A stretch of DNA of 64,000 nucleotides from Silene latifolia. Lineage: Eukaryota > Streptophyta > Magnoliopsida > Caryophyllales > Caryophyllaceae. Made by a program: the position numbers and the translations under genes. Under the pieces are notes generated by a model, which did not search any database, was not told where the DNA came from, and saw only the letters and a list, made by a program, of their open reading frames with translations. Position 1 is the stretch's first letter. Every line of letters begins with the position of its first letter. Location of the stretch: contig NC_133532.1 of NCBI RefSeq assembly GCF_048544455.1, positions 14,014,948-14,078,947 of the forward strand, written 5' to 3'. Positions 38,811-47,953 of this stretch are shown here, piece after piece.

Positions 38811-39014
38811 TATTAATATGGTCCGGTCCACGGTCCACCATTTCAGCCTTATTTGGTCTTTGGTCCAAGGTGTTTGGTCCTGTCCGGACCAATGAACAGC
38901 CCTACGAATATGAGCAAATTATAACTAGATTTTTAGAAGATTTTTCACCGTCTTTAACTTATTAAAACGTATCACTGCGCGCATGGTGCCAGTGAGGTCT
39001 TTTAAAACGGTATT

Positions 39015-39908
39015 GCTCTTTCACATACGCATTTTACTTTTTCACATACACATTTTACTCTTTTGACCCTCTCATTTTCACAATCAATTTTCCATTCTCC
39101 CCTTTTCTTTACAATACACTAACAAAAAAAATACTTGCCACCAATAACCCCACCACGACTTACCACCAATTCCGGTCTTCCACCCTCCCAAAACACCCTT
39201 ACCCAACCAGCCGCCCCCAACTCCGGCTACCACTACCAGCCGCAGGTCTGTTTACCGGTTGCCATCTTCGACCGTCAATCGTCGAAAAGCCTATGCGTAT
39301 GAACATAGCACACTACTCCATTCGCGCACAATCCTCACCATGCACCTGTGCACAACAATTAAAACTCAGCCACCTTCGTCTCGCCGACGAACAACCCCAC
39401 TCTCCGTCTGAGGCCTTGTATGTCGTCACCTGACAAATTAACCACCTTTTACCCATAATAAACTTGAAAACCTCAAATTGTTAAACAAAATTACAGTAAA
39501 AAAGAGAGAAAATTTATTCAGAATTATTAATGATGATTATATAAACATGTTTTACTCCTATTATCTAATTCTAATTGGCAATGAAATTTTTTGTCTGCCT
39601 CGAGTGTTTTATTGATGGTGATTGAAAGGCAATGTACGCATTTTTTTATTTTTAAAGTCTAGGGTTTGCACATTAAATAGCCATGGAAAAAAGTGTTCTA
39701 TTGATTGATTAAATAAGTATCAAAAGATAATCTATGTACGATAATGGTGCATTTGGTGACCTATAATTGCAGATTTTAGAAGTAATTTGATTATATTTTG
39801 AGGAAGGAGAAGAGACCAATTTGGGGGTTTTTGTGTAGAAGAAGGGCACAGTATGAAAAATTTATGAAAAAAAGTATACGAAAGAGTAAAATGCGTATGT
39901 GAAAGAGC
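39015..39908. mobile_element. TIR element, non-autonomous (about 894 bp)
   Basis: Terminal repeats GCTCTTTCACATACGCATTT at the left, and its reverse complement at the right end (about 39889-39908). The interior has no credible coding sequence. A second internal copy of the CTTTTTCACATACACATTTT word lies at about 39038. No TSD found. Confidence 0.7.
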
Positions 39909-40000
39909 CGTCAAACAATGACACGACATGAAAAATAATGTGAAAAATATGAATTTAACACTTAAAACTAGAGCCGTCAAACAATGACACGACATGAAAA
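39905..40000 (+). repeat. 30-bp direct repeat, 66-bp period
   Basis: The 30 bp starting GAGCCGTCAAACAATGACAC at 39905 are repeated exactly at 39971. The first copy overlaps the right end of the TIR element at 39015. Confidence 0.85.
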
Positions 40001-40002
40001 CA

Positions 40003-40239
40003 CGACACCAACCAGACACGAAATTAACGGATTAAGGTTGACGTTTGATAACCCATTTATGTAAGTGGGTCGACACGAACACGGCGTGAAATTTAATTGG
40101 GTCGTGTTTGGGTTGGAGGGTTTGTGATCTGTTTACATGTGACATGAACACAAACCCGACACGACTCGATCTGTTTATCCGCTCTCCTTGAAACGAGTGC
40201 AGACTATGATTTATAGGCTTGTAGCATAATACCCGGCCG
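40003..40239. repeat. Repeat-derived spacer
   Basis: AT- and GGGT/ACCC-rich sequence with CGACACGAAC, CAAACCCGACACGAC and inverse words. Similar motifs occur at about 49130-49320 and 61100-61630, so this is probably an old dispersed repeat. No gene. Confidence 0.35.
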
Positions 40240-41208
40240 CTACGAGCAAGATTTGGTACTACAACCGGCGCTACCACCGTGCTCTGTTCTCTTTTTGTTT
40301 CGACAACTATTAGTAGAATTTGGAGTGATTTTTGTTCTTTCCATTTCGAGTTTTCCAACTTTTCTCCTCAGATTTCGACTCCTAATAGCATTGGACAAAT
40401 TTTCTTTTCCAGGCTTATTTTTCTTGTGTATACAATTGTTTAGCCTACTAATAGGCAGTGGCATAGTCTCTAAGCCCATCAATTTTAGCACCACTCCTGG
40501 CCTGCACCATATCACACTTTCTCCACCTACACTATTAGGCAACTGCAACATTCTCCCTAGTTTTAGCCCGTCTTGTTGGCGGCTTGTGTTGTCGTTATGG
40601 AAAGAAGATGGTCTATGCATTGCACCACGACCATCGAGTGAGAGTCGAGGGTGTTCAGTCAATGCATTCCTTGTAAATGCATTCCTTGCTGAACAAGAAG
40701 ATAGTCTATGCATTGCACTAGGACCATCGAGTGAGAGTCGAGGGTGCTCATTCAATGCATCCCTTACTGAACAAGAAGATAGTCTTTGCATTGCACCACG
40801 GCCATCGAGTGAGAGTCGAGGGTGCTCATTCAACGCATTCCTTGTTGAACGTAGGATATCTGAGTGGTTCACACACGACATCCTACGAGGAAAATCAAGC
40901 TCGACCACATCTTGATTATCTACATCTTTAAGACTTGGCACTTCCTCTTCCCTCGACTTTTCTTCCTTTGGCTCGAGATGTAGCATGAATTCTTTTAAAG
41001 TGACGCTCTTTCTCACGACATTTGAACTATCATTGTTAACGTCACTTTCAATGTTGGACGACAAGCTAGGTGCCTGAAATGGTTCCAAGGATTTTTCGAT
41101 TTGGGCGAGAGTTGAAGTGGATATATCGCCATTGCAAAAGCTCGAAAAACTCATCTTTATCTTTTCACCCATCAAGTTCTTAAGGAAGAAGAAGTTGATA
41201 TCTTTCAT
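40240..41208 (-). CDS. VARLMGL/DUF3741-associated protein with a triplicated motif
   Basis: One exon encodes 322 aa. I start at the second in-frame methionine, MKDINFFFLKN, because that N-terminus (MKD-x-FFLLKN) is what I recall for this plant family; an ATG 33 bp upstream is also possible. Features: a basic N-terminus followed by SFCNGD, a Glu-rich stretch (about residues 75-100), RRMSCVNHSDILRSTRNAL, then three tandem copies of a 26-residue unit centred on EHPRLSLDG (residues about 130-210), a WCRPGVVLKLMGLE motif matching VARLMGL (about 245), and a basic C-terminus (RSRNLRRKVGKLEMER). Related VARLMGL proteins (TRM/LONGIFOLIA) recruit regulators to microtubules, but this smaller family has no known role to my knowledge. 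The usual homologue has one PRFSLDG unit. Confidence 0.82.
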   Translation of the reverse strand: MKDINFFFLKNLMGEKIKMSFSSFCNGDISTSTLAQIEKSLEPFQAPSLSSNIESDVNNDSSNVVRKSVTLKEFMLHLEPKEEKSREEEVPSLKDVDNQDVVELDFPRRMSCVNHSDILRSTRNALNEHPRLSLDGRGAMQRLSSCSVRDALNEHPRLSLDGPSAMHRLSSCSARNAFTRNALTEHPRLSLDGRGAMHRPSSFHNDNTSRQQDGLKLGRMLQLPNSVGGESVIWCRPGVVLKLMGLETMPLPISRLNNCIHKKNKPGKENLSNAIRSRNLRRKVGKLEMERTKITPNSTNSCRNKKRTEHGGSAGCSTKSCS

Positions 41209-42047
41209 TATTAATATGGGAAATGCAAGAGAATAAAACACTAGCCTATGAATTTTATAAAAAAAAAAATGAAATAGAGATTTTATAATTATTTGTGCAT
41301 GGATTGAATGAGGAGAGTTGAGGTATGATTATAGAATAGAAATAGTAGGGATATTGAATGAAGTCACGTGATTTTTGAGGTTGAACAAGAACATATTAAC
41401 ATGATTCACAAGTTCAAGCACCTTGTCTTTCTGTTTGGGTAAATTAAATTAAATATGCAGAGCAGAGATTAAAAAAAATTGCTTCTATGATTGGGGATGT
41501 TTTGTAATTTGGCGGTTTTGTTTAAATTGTTTTTATGTGAGTTTTCACTTTAATTTTTATATACGTTCGTAAAAAAAATTAAAATTATATTATTATTAAA
41601 TTTCTTATATGAAAACGTTTTTGTATGATGATAACATTTGATTATATAACCTCCTACAATTTGAAAGATATTGAAAAGAAAATTAAGTACTTCAAAATTT
41701 GAGTGTGATTTTATGGGAAAAAAGGGTGGTGCTAAGTATTGTCGACACATTACTACATATCGTCGACAGTTAGTAATGCACTTTCAACTTTGCCCTTTTA
41801 TAATTATTCACTTAACTTTTCACTAACTTACTTCTACAAGCAATTAACTTTGAATTTTTTTTTTTAAAAAAAAAGTCATCATGATGCAACGTAATCAAAC
41901 AAATTAGAATGACTAATTAACATAATTGAACTAAGCGATTCAATCTTTTAGCCGCTGCTTTGAACGATCATCACAAATGACCATTCAAGGTAAACATGTG
42001 AAAGGGACATACACTAACAAATGTCATCACACCATAAACAAGTGTCG
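41209..42047. other. Upstream region of the VARLMGL gene and intergenic DNA
   Basis: Very AT-rich. The part next to 41209 should hold the promoter of the minus-strand gene, but I see no clear TATA box. Around 41739-41770 there is a small inverted motif, TATTGTCGACA / ATCGTCGACAGT. Nothing else is recognisable. The LINE may start somewhere after 41890. Confidence 0.4.
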
Positions 42048-42393
42048 ATGAAATTCGCTATTACGTGTTGGTGGATATGGAGATAGAGAAATAACTTGGC
42101 GTTTGGGCGAGCGGAAGACAATCCTATCGAGCCTATTCAGTTCTTACTTCGCCAATTTGACCTTTCAAAACGGACTTTAGGCCCCTTTTCACTGTTCGTT
42201 CCTACTCCACGTACGGTTTTTGAAGAACGTTTTATTCACAGGACCTGTCGGGGACCTGTTGACTGACCTTATATACGTATTTGACATCTTGGAACCTTTC
42301 GTACAAACGGACTTGAAATTTAGTGATCTTGGGGAATGGGAACTCGATCTAGGGCCTGTTCCAGTCTTTCCTGATATTGGTGCTAGCGTAGGC

Positions 42394-42449
42394 CACGCGA
42401 TCGAGTAGTCTTGTGACTCGATCGAGTAGGCTCCATACTCGATCGAGTA
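42394..42449 (+). promoter_or_regulatory. Array of three 14-bp palindromes in LTR A upstream region
   Basis: CGCGATCGAGTA (about 42394), GACTCGATCGAGTA (42415) and TACTCGATCGAGTA (42436) are spaced 21 bp apart. They share the ACTCG-xx-CGAGT core with the LTR B array but use AT in the centre where LTR B uses GT/GC. The array precedes GTTAAGATATAAATCG in LTR A. Confidence 0.65.
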
Positions 42450-42459
42450 TGGCGAGTTC

Positions 42460-43832
42460 TGTAACACCCCCGCACACCAGGACGCCTTACCAAGGACCAT
42501 CCCAGTGTATGAAGGTGTTACCATCTCGGTCACCCGAGGTAGTAGATCAAATAGACAATAAAAGAACATTTATAATTAATTACTTTAACACTTTACAACC
42601 GCGGTACAAAACTGAATACAAGTGATAACTATGACTGTTAAAGAACTCATGCGTCTGAACACCTATGCCGGTAGCGTGGTGACTCGATTCCCTCCATGCC
42701 CAACAACAACAACCAACTGTACCTGCTAAGCCAACTACTCACCATCCCCAAATGAATCACCACAGTTTTGAAAACATAATACGGGGTCAGTTACCGAGCA
42801 ATTAAGATAAGACAAGTACGATAAATAACCAGCTGATCATCCACCAACCCCGGTCTCCCGATCTCACACGGTAACCGACTACACACCGAGGTGTGCAGCC
42901 CTGCCAGACTACCCATCGCAACAGGTAGCCCACACCGCTAGTGGGAGACCGCAACCCATCCTCACCAAATCCAGCTCCTCAACGAGCGACTAACAATCCC
43001 TGTCCGTTAATGTGCACATCCCCTCCCGTGACGGGTTTCACGGAGGGCGAACTAGGGTGTGAAGCCACTCCCGCAAGTGACTCCACCACAATCACACACA
43101 CCACAACATCACAGCTGTCACAACACCACAACCGTCACAACACAACCACATCACCACCGTCACCACAACACCCATACTCCGATGATCAACAGCTAGATAA
43201 CAACAATTACAAAACAAACACAATCTTAAATCAATTAACAGTAACCGAGTAGGGAAACCCTACCTCGTCGCAAGCCATGAAAAACATCCACACACAGCCA
43301 AGTAAGACTCCAATATGCATCCTACAACGATAGTCATCCCCTATTATACAACTATCCTTAATAACCTACTAGAAGACACAAGGCAGAGACTTATCTAATG
43401 ATGCGAATCACGATGACACGGACGACGACCACGCACGCAACCTTCCTAAGCGAATCCCGTCTTTCCCATGGTGGAGATGTAGGCTATATATATGAGAGTG
43501 TATGGAGGTAGGGATGATAGGAGAGAGTGGCAGGCTAGGGTTAGAAAAAGAGGAACTGTCGAGAAAATGAGAAATGAAATGAATCTCGCGAACTTGCGTT
43601 TTATATTAACACGTCAACATCAGCCATACTCGGTCGAGTACTGGACTGCTCGGCCGAGTAGGCTCTACTCGGTCGAGTATAGACGATACTCGGCCGAGTA
43701 GTCTCTGCTAGGTCAAGTAATCAATCCTATAAGGTTCGTGTTCCAATCTTAGTCCCTCACCCATTCCTCCCTAAGGTATTTCTTGGTCAACAGGGTCGGC
43801 CAACAGAGTCCTTAAATATCCTGAGTATTACA
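42460..43832 (-). mobile_element. Solo LTR B nested in LTR A (1373 bp)
   Basis: Fossil LTR with ends TGTAACACCCCC and GAGTATTACA (TG...CA), flanked by the exact 5-bp duplication AGTTC (42455-42459 and 43833-43837). Orientation is minus, by comparison with LTR A and by the TATA-like box near 43610. Related to LTR A but clearly diverged from it. The exact TSD says it inserted as a whole element, and recombination then left the solo LTR. Confidence 0.85.
43627..43719 (-). promoter_or_regulatory. Array of five 14-bp palindromes in LTR B upstream region
   Basis: TACTCGGTCGAGTA-type palindromes begin at 43627, 43647, 43666, 43687 and 43706, so at 19-21 bp spacing. The last is degenerate. They lie just upstream (in LTR orientation) of TTAATATAAAAC, a TATA-like sequence, so they occupy the place of U3 enhancers. 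Confidence 0.7.
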
Positions 43833-45412
43833 AGTTCAGCGTTAAGATATAAATCGTGAAGTCGTAAACCCAAATCAGTTTTTCATTTCATTTCTCCCAA
43901 AACCTAATTGACGACACTTCTTCTCCCTCACCATCTTTCAACCTTTTTGGGATCCCTCACACTTGGAGACACCATGGGGATGGAGGCTCGAGTCGGGTCA
44001 CGGTTTTGTCGCCGGAATGTCAGGCTTAGGTAGGTCGTCATCATCATCCGTAGTTTCGGTTATATGGTCATGGTTGTTAGTAATAGAGGTTTCCTACTGG
44101 TTGTGATAGGTGTTGGTGGAGGTTGCTTTGCCTTCATATGGATGTATGCGATGTTGGCTGCTGATTGCTAAAGGTAGGTTTTCCTACTGAGTACTGTTGA
44201 TTAGTTGTCATGTGTGGTGCGTGGTATTTCTGATTATGCAGTAGTATTGTTGTATTTGTGTATGGGGTACGTCCCTTGCTGAGTGGAGTCATCTTCGGGA
44301 ATGGCTTCACGCCCTTGTTCCGCCCCTTGTGGTTCCTGTCACAAGGGGGATGTGCACATTAATGGTCATTGGGTTATTCGCTCTATGGTTTTAAGGGAGT
44401 TTAGGTAATAAGGCTGCAGTCCCCACTGGCAGTGTGAATTATTGGAGTTGGAGGTTTATGCTTGCATTATACTATGTTTTGGATGTTGTTATTCAGTTAC
44501 TGACCTTGTGTGGTTTTGTCTGTGTTTCTTTCTTGTTATGTGTCTGTGGTGATCCATTATGGTGAGCAGTCAGTCTTAGCAGGTGTTGATATATGGAGCT
44601 TATCTGGGTGCGTAGGGGGGACGTATCTTTCATCGAGTCTTGGCATGGAGTAGTCTCACCGTAGTTGTTTTTGTTTCATCAGTGGTATCTTTCCTTTTGT
44701 TGAGTTAAAGCTTGTAATTAACTTTGATAGTTCTTTTATTGACGTTGTGATATACTATTCCTCGGGCAACCGAGATGGTAATGCCCGTATCTGCTACGGT
44801 CTTGTTAAGGCTTTTGGTAGACGGGGGTGTTACAGCAGGCGATCACCTTCCCATGGTTGCGTGATGTTATATACGGATAGGACTTCGAAAAGGAACTCCG
44901 GCCTCGCGGGCTGTGGCGGGGTGTTTCAAGATGTTGCTGGTAATTTCATGGATGCGTTCTACTTCTAGTGTGGGGATCGCACCTTCATGAGAGCCGAAAG
45001 GAGAGCACTCGTGCCGGGGCTCGAAAGGGCTAAGCATCTCGGTCTAAACAAGTTACTTGTCCATATGGATAACATGTTTGTGTTAATTAACTTAATTTCA
45101 TTCGGGAAGATCAATTACTCAGTAACAACCTCTGTCCCTTCTTGATACGTTGCAAGGAGCTCATCAAGTCGGAGGGCTCGGATGTCAAAATCGATCACAT
45201 CTTTAGAGAAGAAAATAGAGCAGCTGACTGGTTAGCAAATGTGGGACTCAACTTATCGACATCCATCATGTTCCTCAAAGCTCCCCTTAATGGCCCCCGT
45301 TCTATCCTTTGAGAAGATTTATTAGGGGTTACTTTCCCCCATGTAGTTTCGACTTAGTTACAATGTACTGGGGCTTTGCCCCTCTTGCGCACCAAAATAA
45401 CTAAAAAAATAA

Positions 45413-46581
45413 ACGAGCATTAGAACAAGAGTTTAGAAGTATAAGCAACAAGAACCTAAAACCCACTCAAAACAAGAAGTTTGGAATCCGTCTATAACAC
45501 GGATCAACTTTAAACTGTCATAACTTAAGTTCTAGACACGATATTGAAGTAGTTCCAGTTGGAGGTGATAGCTTATTCCCTTACTGTTCTAACGGTAGGT
45601 CACACGCCCCAAACAAACAAGAAACAAGGGAAATATGACCATTTTACGAGAAAGCGACACTGCAAGAAAAGTTATATAGACTTCAAACCTAAATTTGGAC
45701 GTTAATAGTCGACGTCCAGGCCTAGATGTGTACGAACCAGATTAATTAAAAAAATACTCCTTATCTAATTGTCAAAAACAATTAACAAAATGAGATTAGC
45801 TTTATTGATAACTGGGATTTGTGTAATTAGATTAATCAGCTAGAACAACAAAAGGTGTAGCTATAGCTAAGTCAATGTATTTAGTTGCTTCCAACCACAT
45901 AATTTGGCTTTAAGTGGAATTTGTGCAATACCCTATTACCTTTGCCCCACCATTAAGGATTCTCTTTGCATTCTTTGCAAGACATCACCTCTCGAGGCTC
46001 GAGCGTAATTTTTTTAAGACGGAAATATCCGTTTTAATAATAAATTGAGTTAAATATTATTTCTTATGGATATTTAGGATAAATCTTTTGTTTTACTTAA
46101 TATATTTTACTTTTGTCTTAATCCTCCCAGATAAATTCGACTCGTTTTAAACTTAAGATGAATACACCGGCCTTAAATGAAAATTTACCTCACCACCTTG
46201 AGTTACGGCATATTTTATTGGTCTTTAACTTCCATTCCAAGGATATTCAAGAATAAATTTGGAAAACTTTAGCATTTTGGAGTGGGGTATATATATATAT
46301 ATATATTAGTGACAACTAACAAAGCGGATCTTGAAAATAAAATTTTAAGGGATATTTTACGGTGTATCTTTGAGTTTTTCGGTTTTTGTACTCTTATATT
46401 TTTGAAATTCTATGATGTACCCCTAGACTCTATACATTTGTTTATATCATAACCTTATTTATTGTCTTTGATATGTTATTTTCTTAATTAATCTATTAAA
46501 TCGTTTATTTACCGTTCCAATCACTCGATAACTTACTCATTTACTTATTAATTCGCCAAGTTATTGAGAAAAAGGATTACG
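45413..46581. other. Intergenic region
   Basis: AT-rich. It includes a (TA)n microsatellite at 46288-46307 and, at about 46350-46440, a sequence like the end of the TIR element at 38017 (GTACCCCTAGA, TTTTGTACTC). No gene is seen. Confidence 0.45.
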
Positions 46582-46794
46582 CATCTGAGGTAGTACCTCA
46601 GATCTTGTAGTTTTTGAGCATATACACAATTTTTCTGAGCATATTAGTATTTATAGATATAGTTTTTGAGTAATATTATATTTTTTTAGTGTAATATTTT
46701 AGTAAATGTGCTCAAAAACTTTATACTAAAGTAGAACTCAAAAACTTTAAAATAAAACTCAGAAAATAAACAATAAGAGGTACTAACTCAGATG
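46582..46794. mobile_element. MITE-like inverted-repeat element (213 bp)
   Basis: Ends CATCTGAGGTAGTACCTC and GAGGTACTAACTCAGATG are inverted with one mismatch. The interior carries repeated and inverted TTTTTGAGCA / TGCTCAAAAAC words. TSD not resolved. Confidence 0.65.
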
Positions 46795-46911
46795 TATAGT
46801 CTATGAACTGCAAGTTATTCATTAACCCACCCAATAGTATATGAATCAAACTAAAAATTCATCAAATCTTCATTATCATTTCATGAATCATAACTAAGGT
46901 TTTTCATGATG

Positions 46912-47107
46912 CAGGAGATGCTTTATGAACTACTGTTAAGTTGCTGTGTGTATCTAGTCTGGATGCGGAGAAATAGTTGCTGAATGAATATGATCTTGAT
47001 GAGGCCTGAGGTGGTGGCATCTGAAGCTATACGAATTGTGAAAAACAGATTTCGTTGCTTGGTTGAAGGCCAGGGAAGAGCTGCTGACAATGCTTGCATT
47101 GAGAGAC
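46912..47107 (+). pseudogene. Protein-coding remnant, possibly the C-terminal part of a LINE ORF2
   Basis: Reads as ELLLSCCVYLVWMRRNS followed by a stop and then RPEVVASEAIRIVKNRFRCLVE. The pattern VYLVWMRRN, then a basic amphipathic helix, resembles the YxxWxERN tail that follows zf-RVT in plant LINEs. The frame is broken, and the downstream MITE at 47113 cuts it off. A captured host exon is the alternative. Confidence 0.4.
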
Positions 47108-47112
47108 TAGGA

Positions 47113-47473
47113 GGGGGTGTTTGGCCAAGCTTTCTAAGTGCTTTTCTAATTGTAAAAGTAGAAGTTGGGCCAAATATTATAATTTAGGGAGATAAAAAAC
47201 TACTTTTGAAAATACAGAAGTTAATAAAAAGCTACTAGAAACAAAAGCACCAAATTGATGCTTCTGCTTCTACTTCTCCCAAAAACTCTTAGGATTATGG
47301 AAACTAAAAAAAAAAAACAAAAAAGTAGTAGTAGGCCAAACACATCAATTTGTTAAGAAACTACTTTTACAAAAGTTAGGCCAAACAACCGCAACTTTTT
47401 CAAAAAGTAGTTTATGAAAAAACTCATTCTAGAAAGTAAAAGCTATTTCACATAAATTAGGCCAAACAACACC
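47113..47473 (-). mobile_element. MITE family E, copy 2, uninterrupted (361 bp)
   Basis: Starts GGGGGTGTTTGGCC and ends GGCCAAACAACACC. Its reverse complement matches the three outer pieces of the element at 31500-33219 and so serves as the reference for that nest. No coding capacity. Confidence 0.8.
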
Positions 47474-47773
47474 TAGGTTTTTAAGAAGCTTTTAGGGGCT
47501 TAGTTTTTCTTTATTTGTGGTGATGTAATTAAACTTTGGTATACTTTTTTTATCTATATACATACTACTCACATTTCATCAAAAAATAAAAAGTGATTTG
47601 TGATACTTTTCATATAGGATAGTGATAGAATATTAACGAGTCAGAATAAAGATCAAAATACGGTTGTTTGATATTGATAAAGTTAATGGAGAGCTAAAAG
47701 AGGTCATGATAGAAAAATAAGTAAGAAGTTTAGCGTTACAATGTAAAATATATAAAAAATGTAAGGGTACAAC

Positions 47774-47945
47774 CAGTGGTAAAGCTAAGAGGGCTAGTAG
47801 GGGACGGTCGCCCCCTGGCTGCTAAAAATTTCGAAGTTTTTAGTTAAATTTTATAAAAAAAATTTGAGTATACCTTATGAAATTAGTCGTTCGCCCCCCT
47901 TAAAAATTTTCGCCCTCTTAAGTTCAAATCCTGGCTCCGCCACTG
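47774..47945. mobile_element. hAT-type MITE (172 bp)
   Basis: Begins CAGTGGTAAAG and ends CTCCGCCACTG, flanked by the exact 8-bp duplication GGTACAAC (47766-47773 and 47946-47953). The CAGTGGCGGAGCCAGG-type terminus is a very common plant hAT MITE signature. Confidence 0.9.
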
Positions 47946-47953
47946 GGTACAAC

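Larger units (their letters stand above)
37812..38904. mobile_element. Ac-like hAT non-autonomous element with nested insertions
   Basis: Terminal repeats TAGGGGTGTTCA and TGAACAGCCCTA are flanked by the 8-bp pair CAAATATG (37804-37811) and CGAATATG (38905-38912), one mismatch. Subterminal GGTCCGGACC/GGACCGG words are repeated many times in both orientations, as hAT subterminal transposase sites often are. No transposase is seen. It lies about 200 bp downstream of the UBC stop codon. Confidence 0.8.
42241..44834 (+). mobile_element. Solo-type LTR A inside the LINE, itself interrupted
   Basis: Fossil LTR. The part after 43838 aligns with the reverse complement of LTR B from its TATA-like region to the terminal GGGGGTGTTACA at 44834. 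The part before 42455 carries the same kind of palindromes as LTR B. The left boundary is inferred from where LINE homology stops, and no clean TSD is visible. No internal coding region is present, so it looks like a solo LTR. The lineage (chromovirus-like) is only a guess from the LTR ends. Confidence 0.6.
42048..45412 (+). mobile_element. LINE family 1 fragment, split by nested LTR insertions
   Basis: LINE sequence is recognisable at 42048-42240 (MKFAITCWWIWR...RNN, then FGRAEDNPIEPIQFL and PFSLFVPTPR), and resumes at about 44836-45412 with an RNase H-like part (YTDRTSKRNSGLAGCGG, FMRAERRALVPGLERA, KLLVHMDN). Both parts align with the fragment at 28800-30440. It contains several stop codons, so it is dead. 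The 3' end has GGGGCTTTGCCCCTCTTGCG before an A-rich tail (about 45360-45412). Confidence 0.82.

Noticed and set aside
40253-40915. Plus-strand open frame opposite the VARLMGL gene
   Set aside because: The minus strand has family motifs (VARLMGL-like, MKDINFF start); the plus-strand product has none.
42941-43252. Open frame rich in Thr/His/Gln
   Set aside because: Low-complexity CAC/ACA sequence inside LTR B, with no protein features.
42460-44834. A single 2.4-kb foldback transposon with TGTAACACCCCC ends
   Set aside because: The AGTTC duplication at 42455 and 43833 shows that 42460-43832 is its own insertion, and the remaining arm is the end of a related LTR in the opposite direction.
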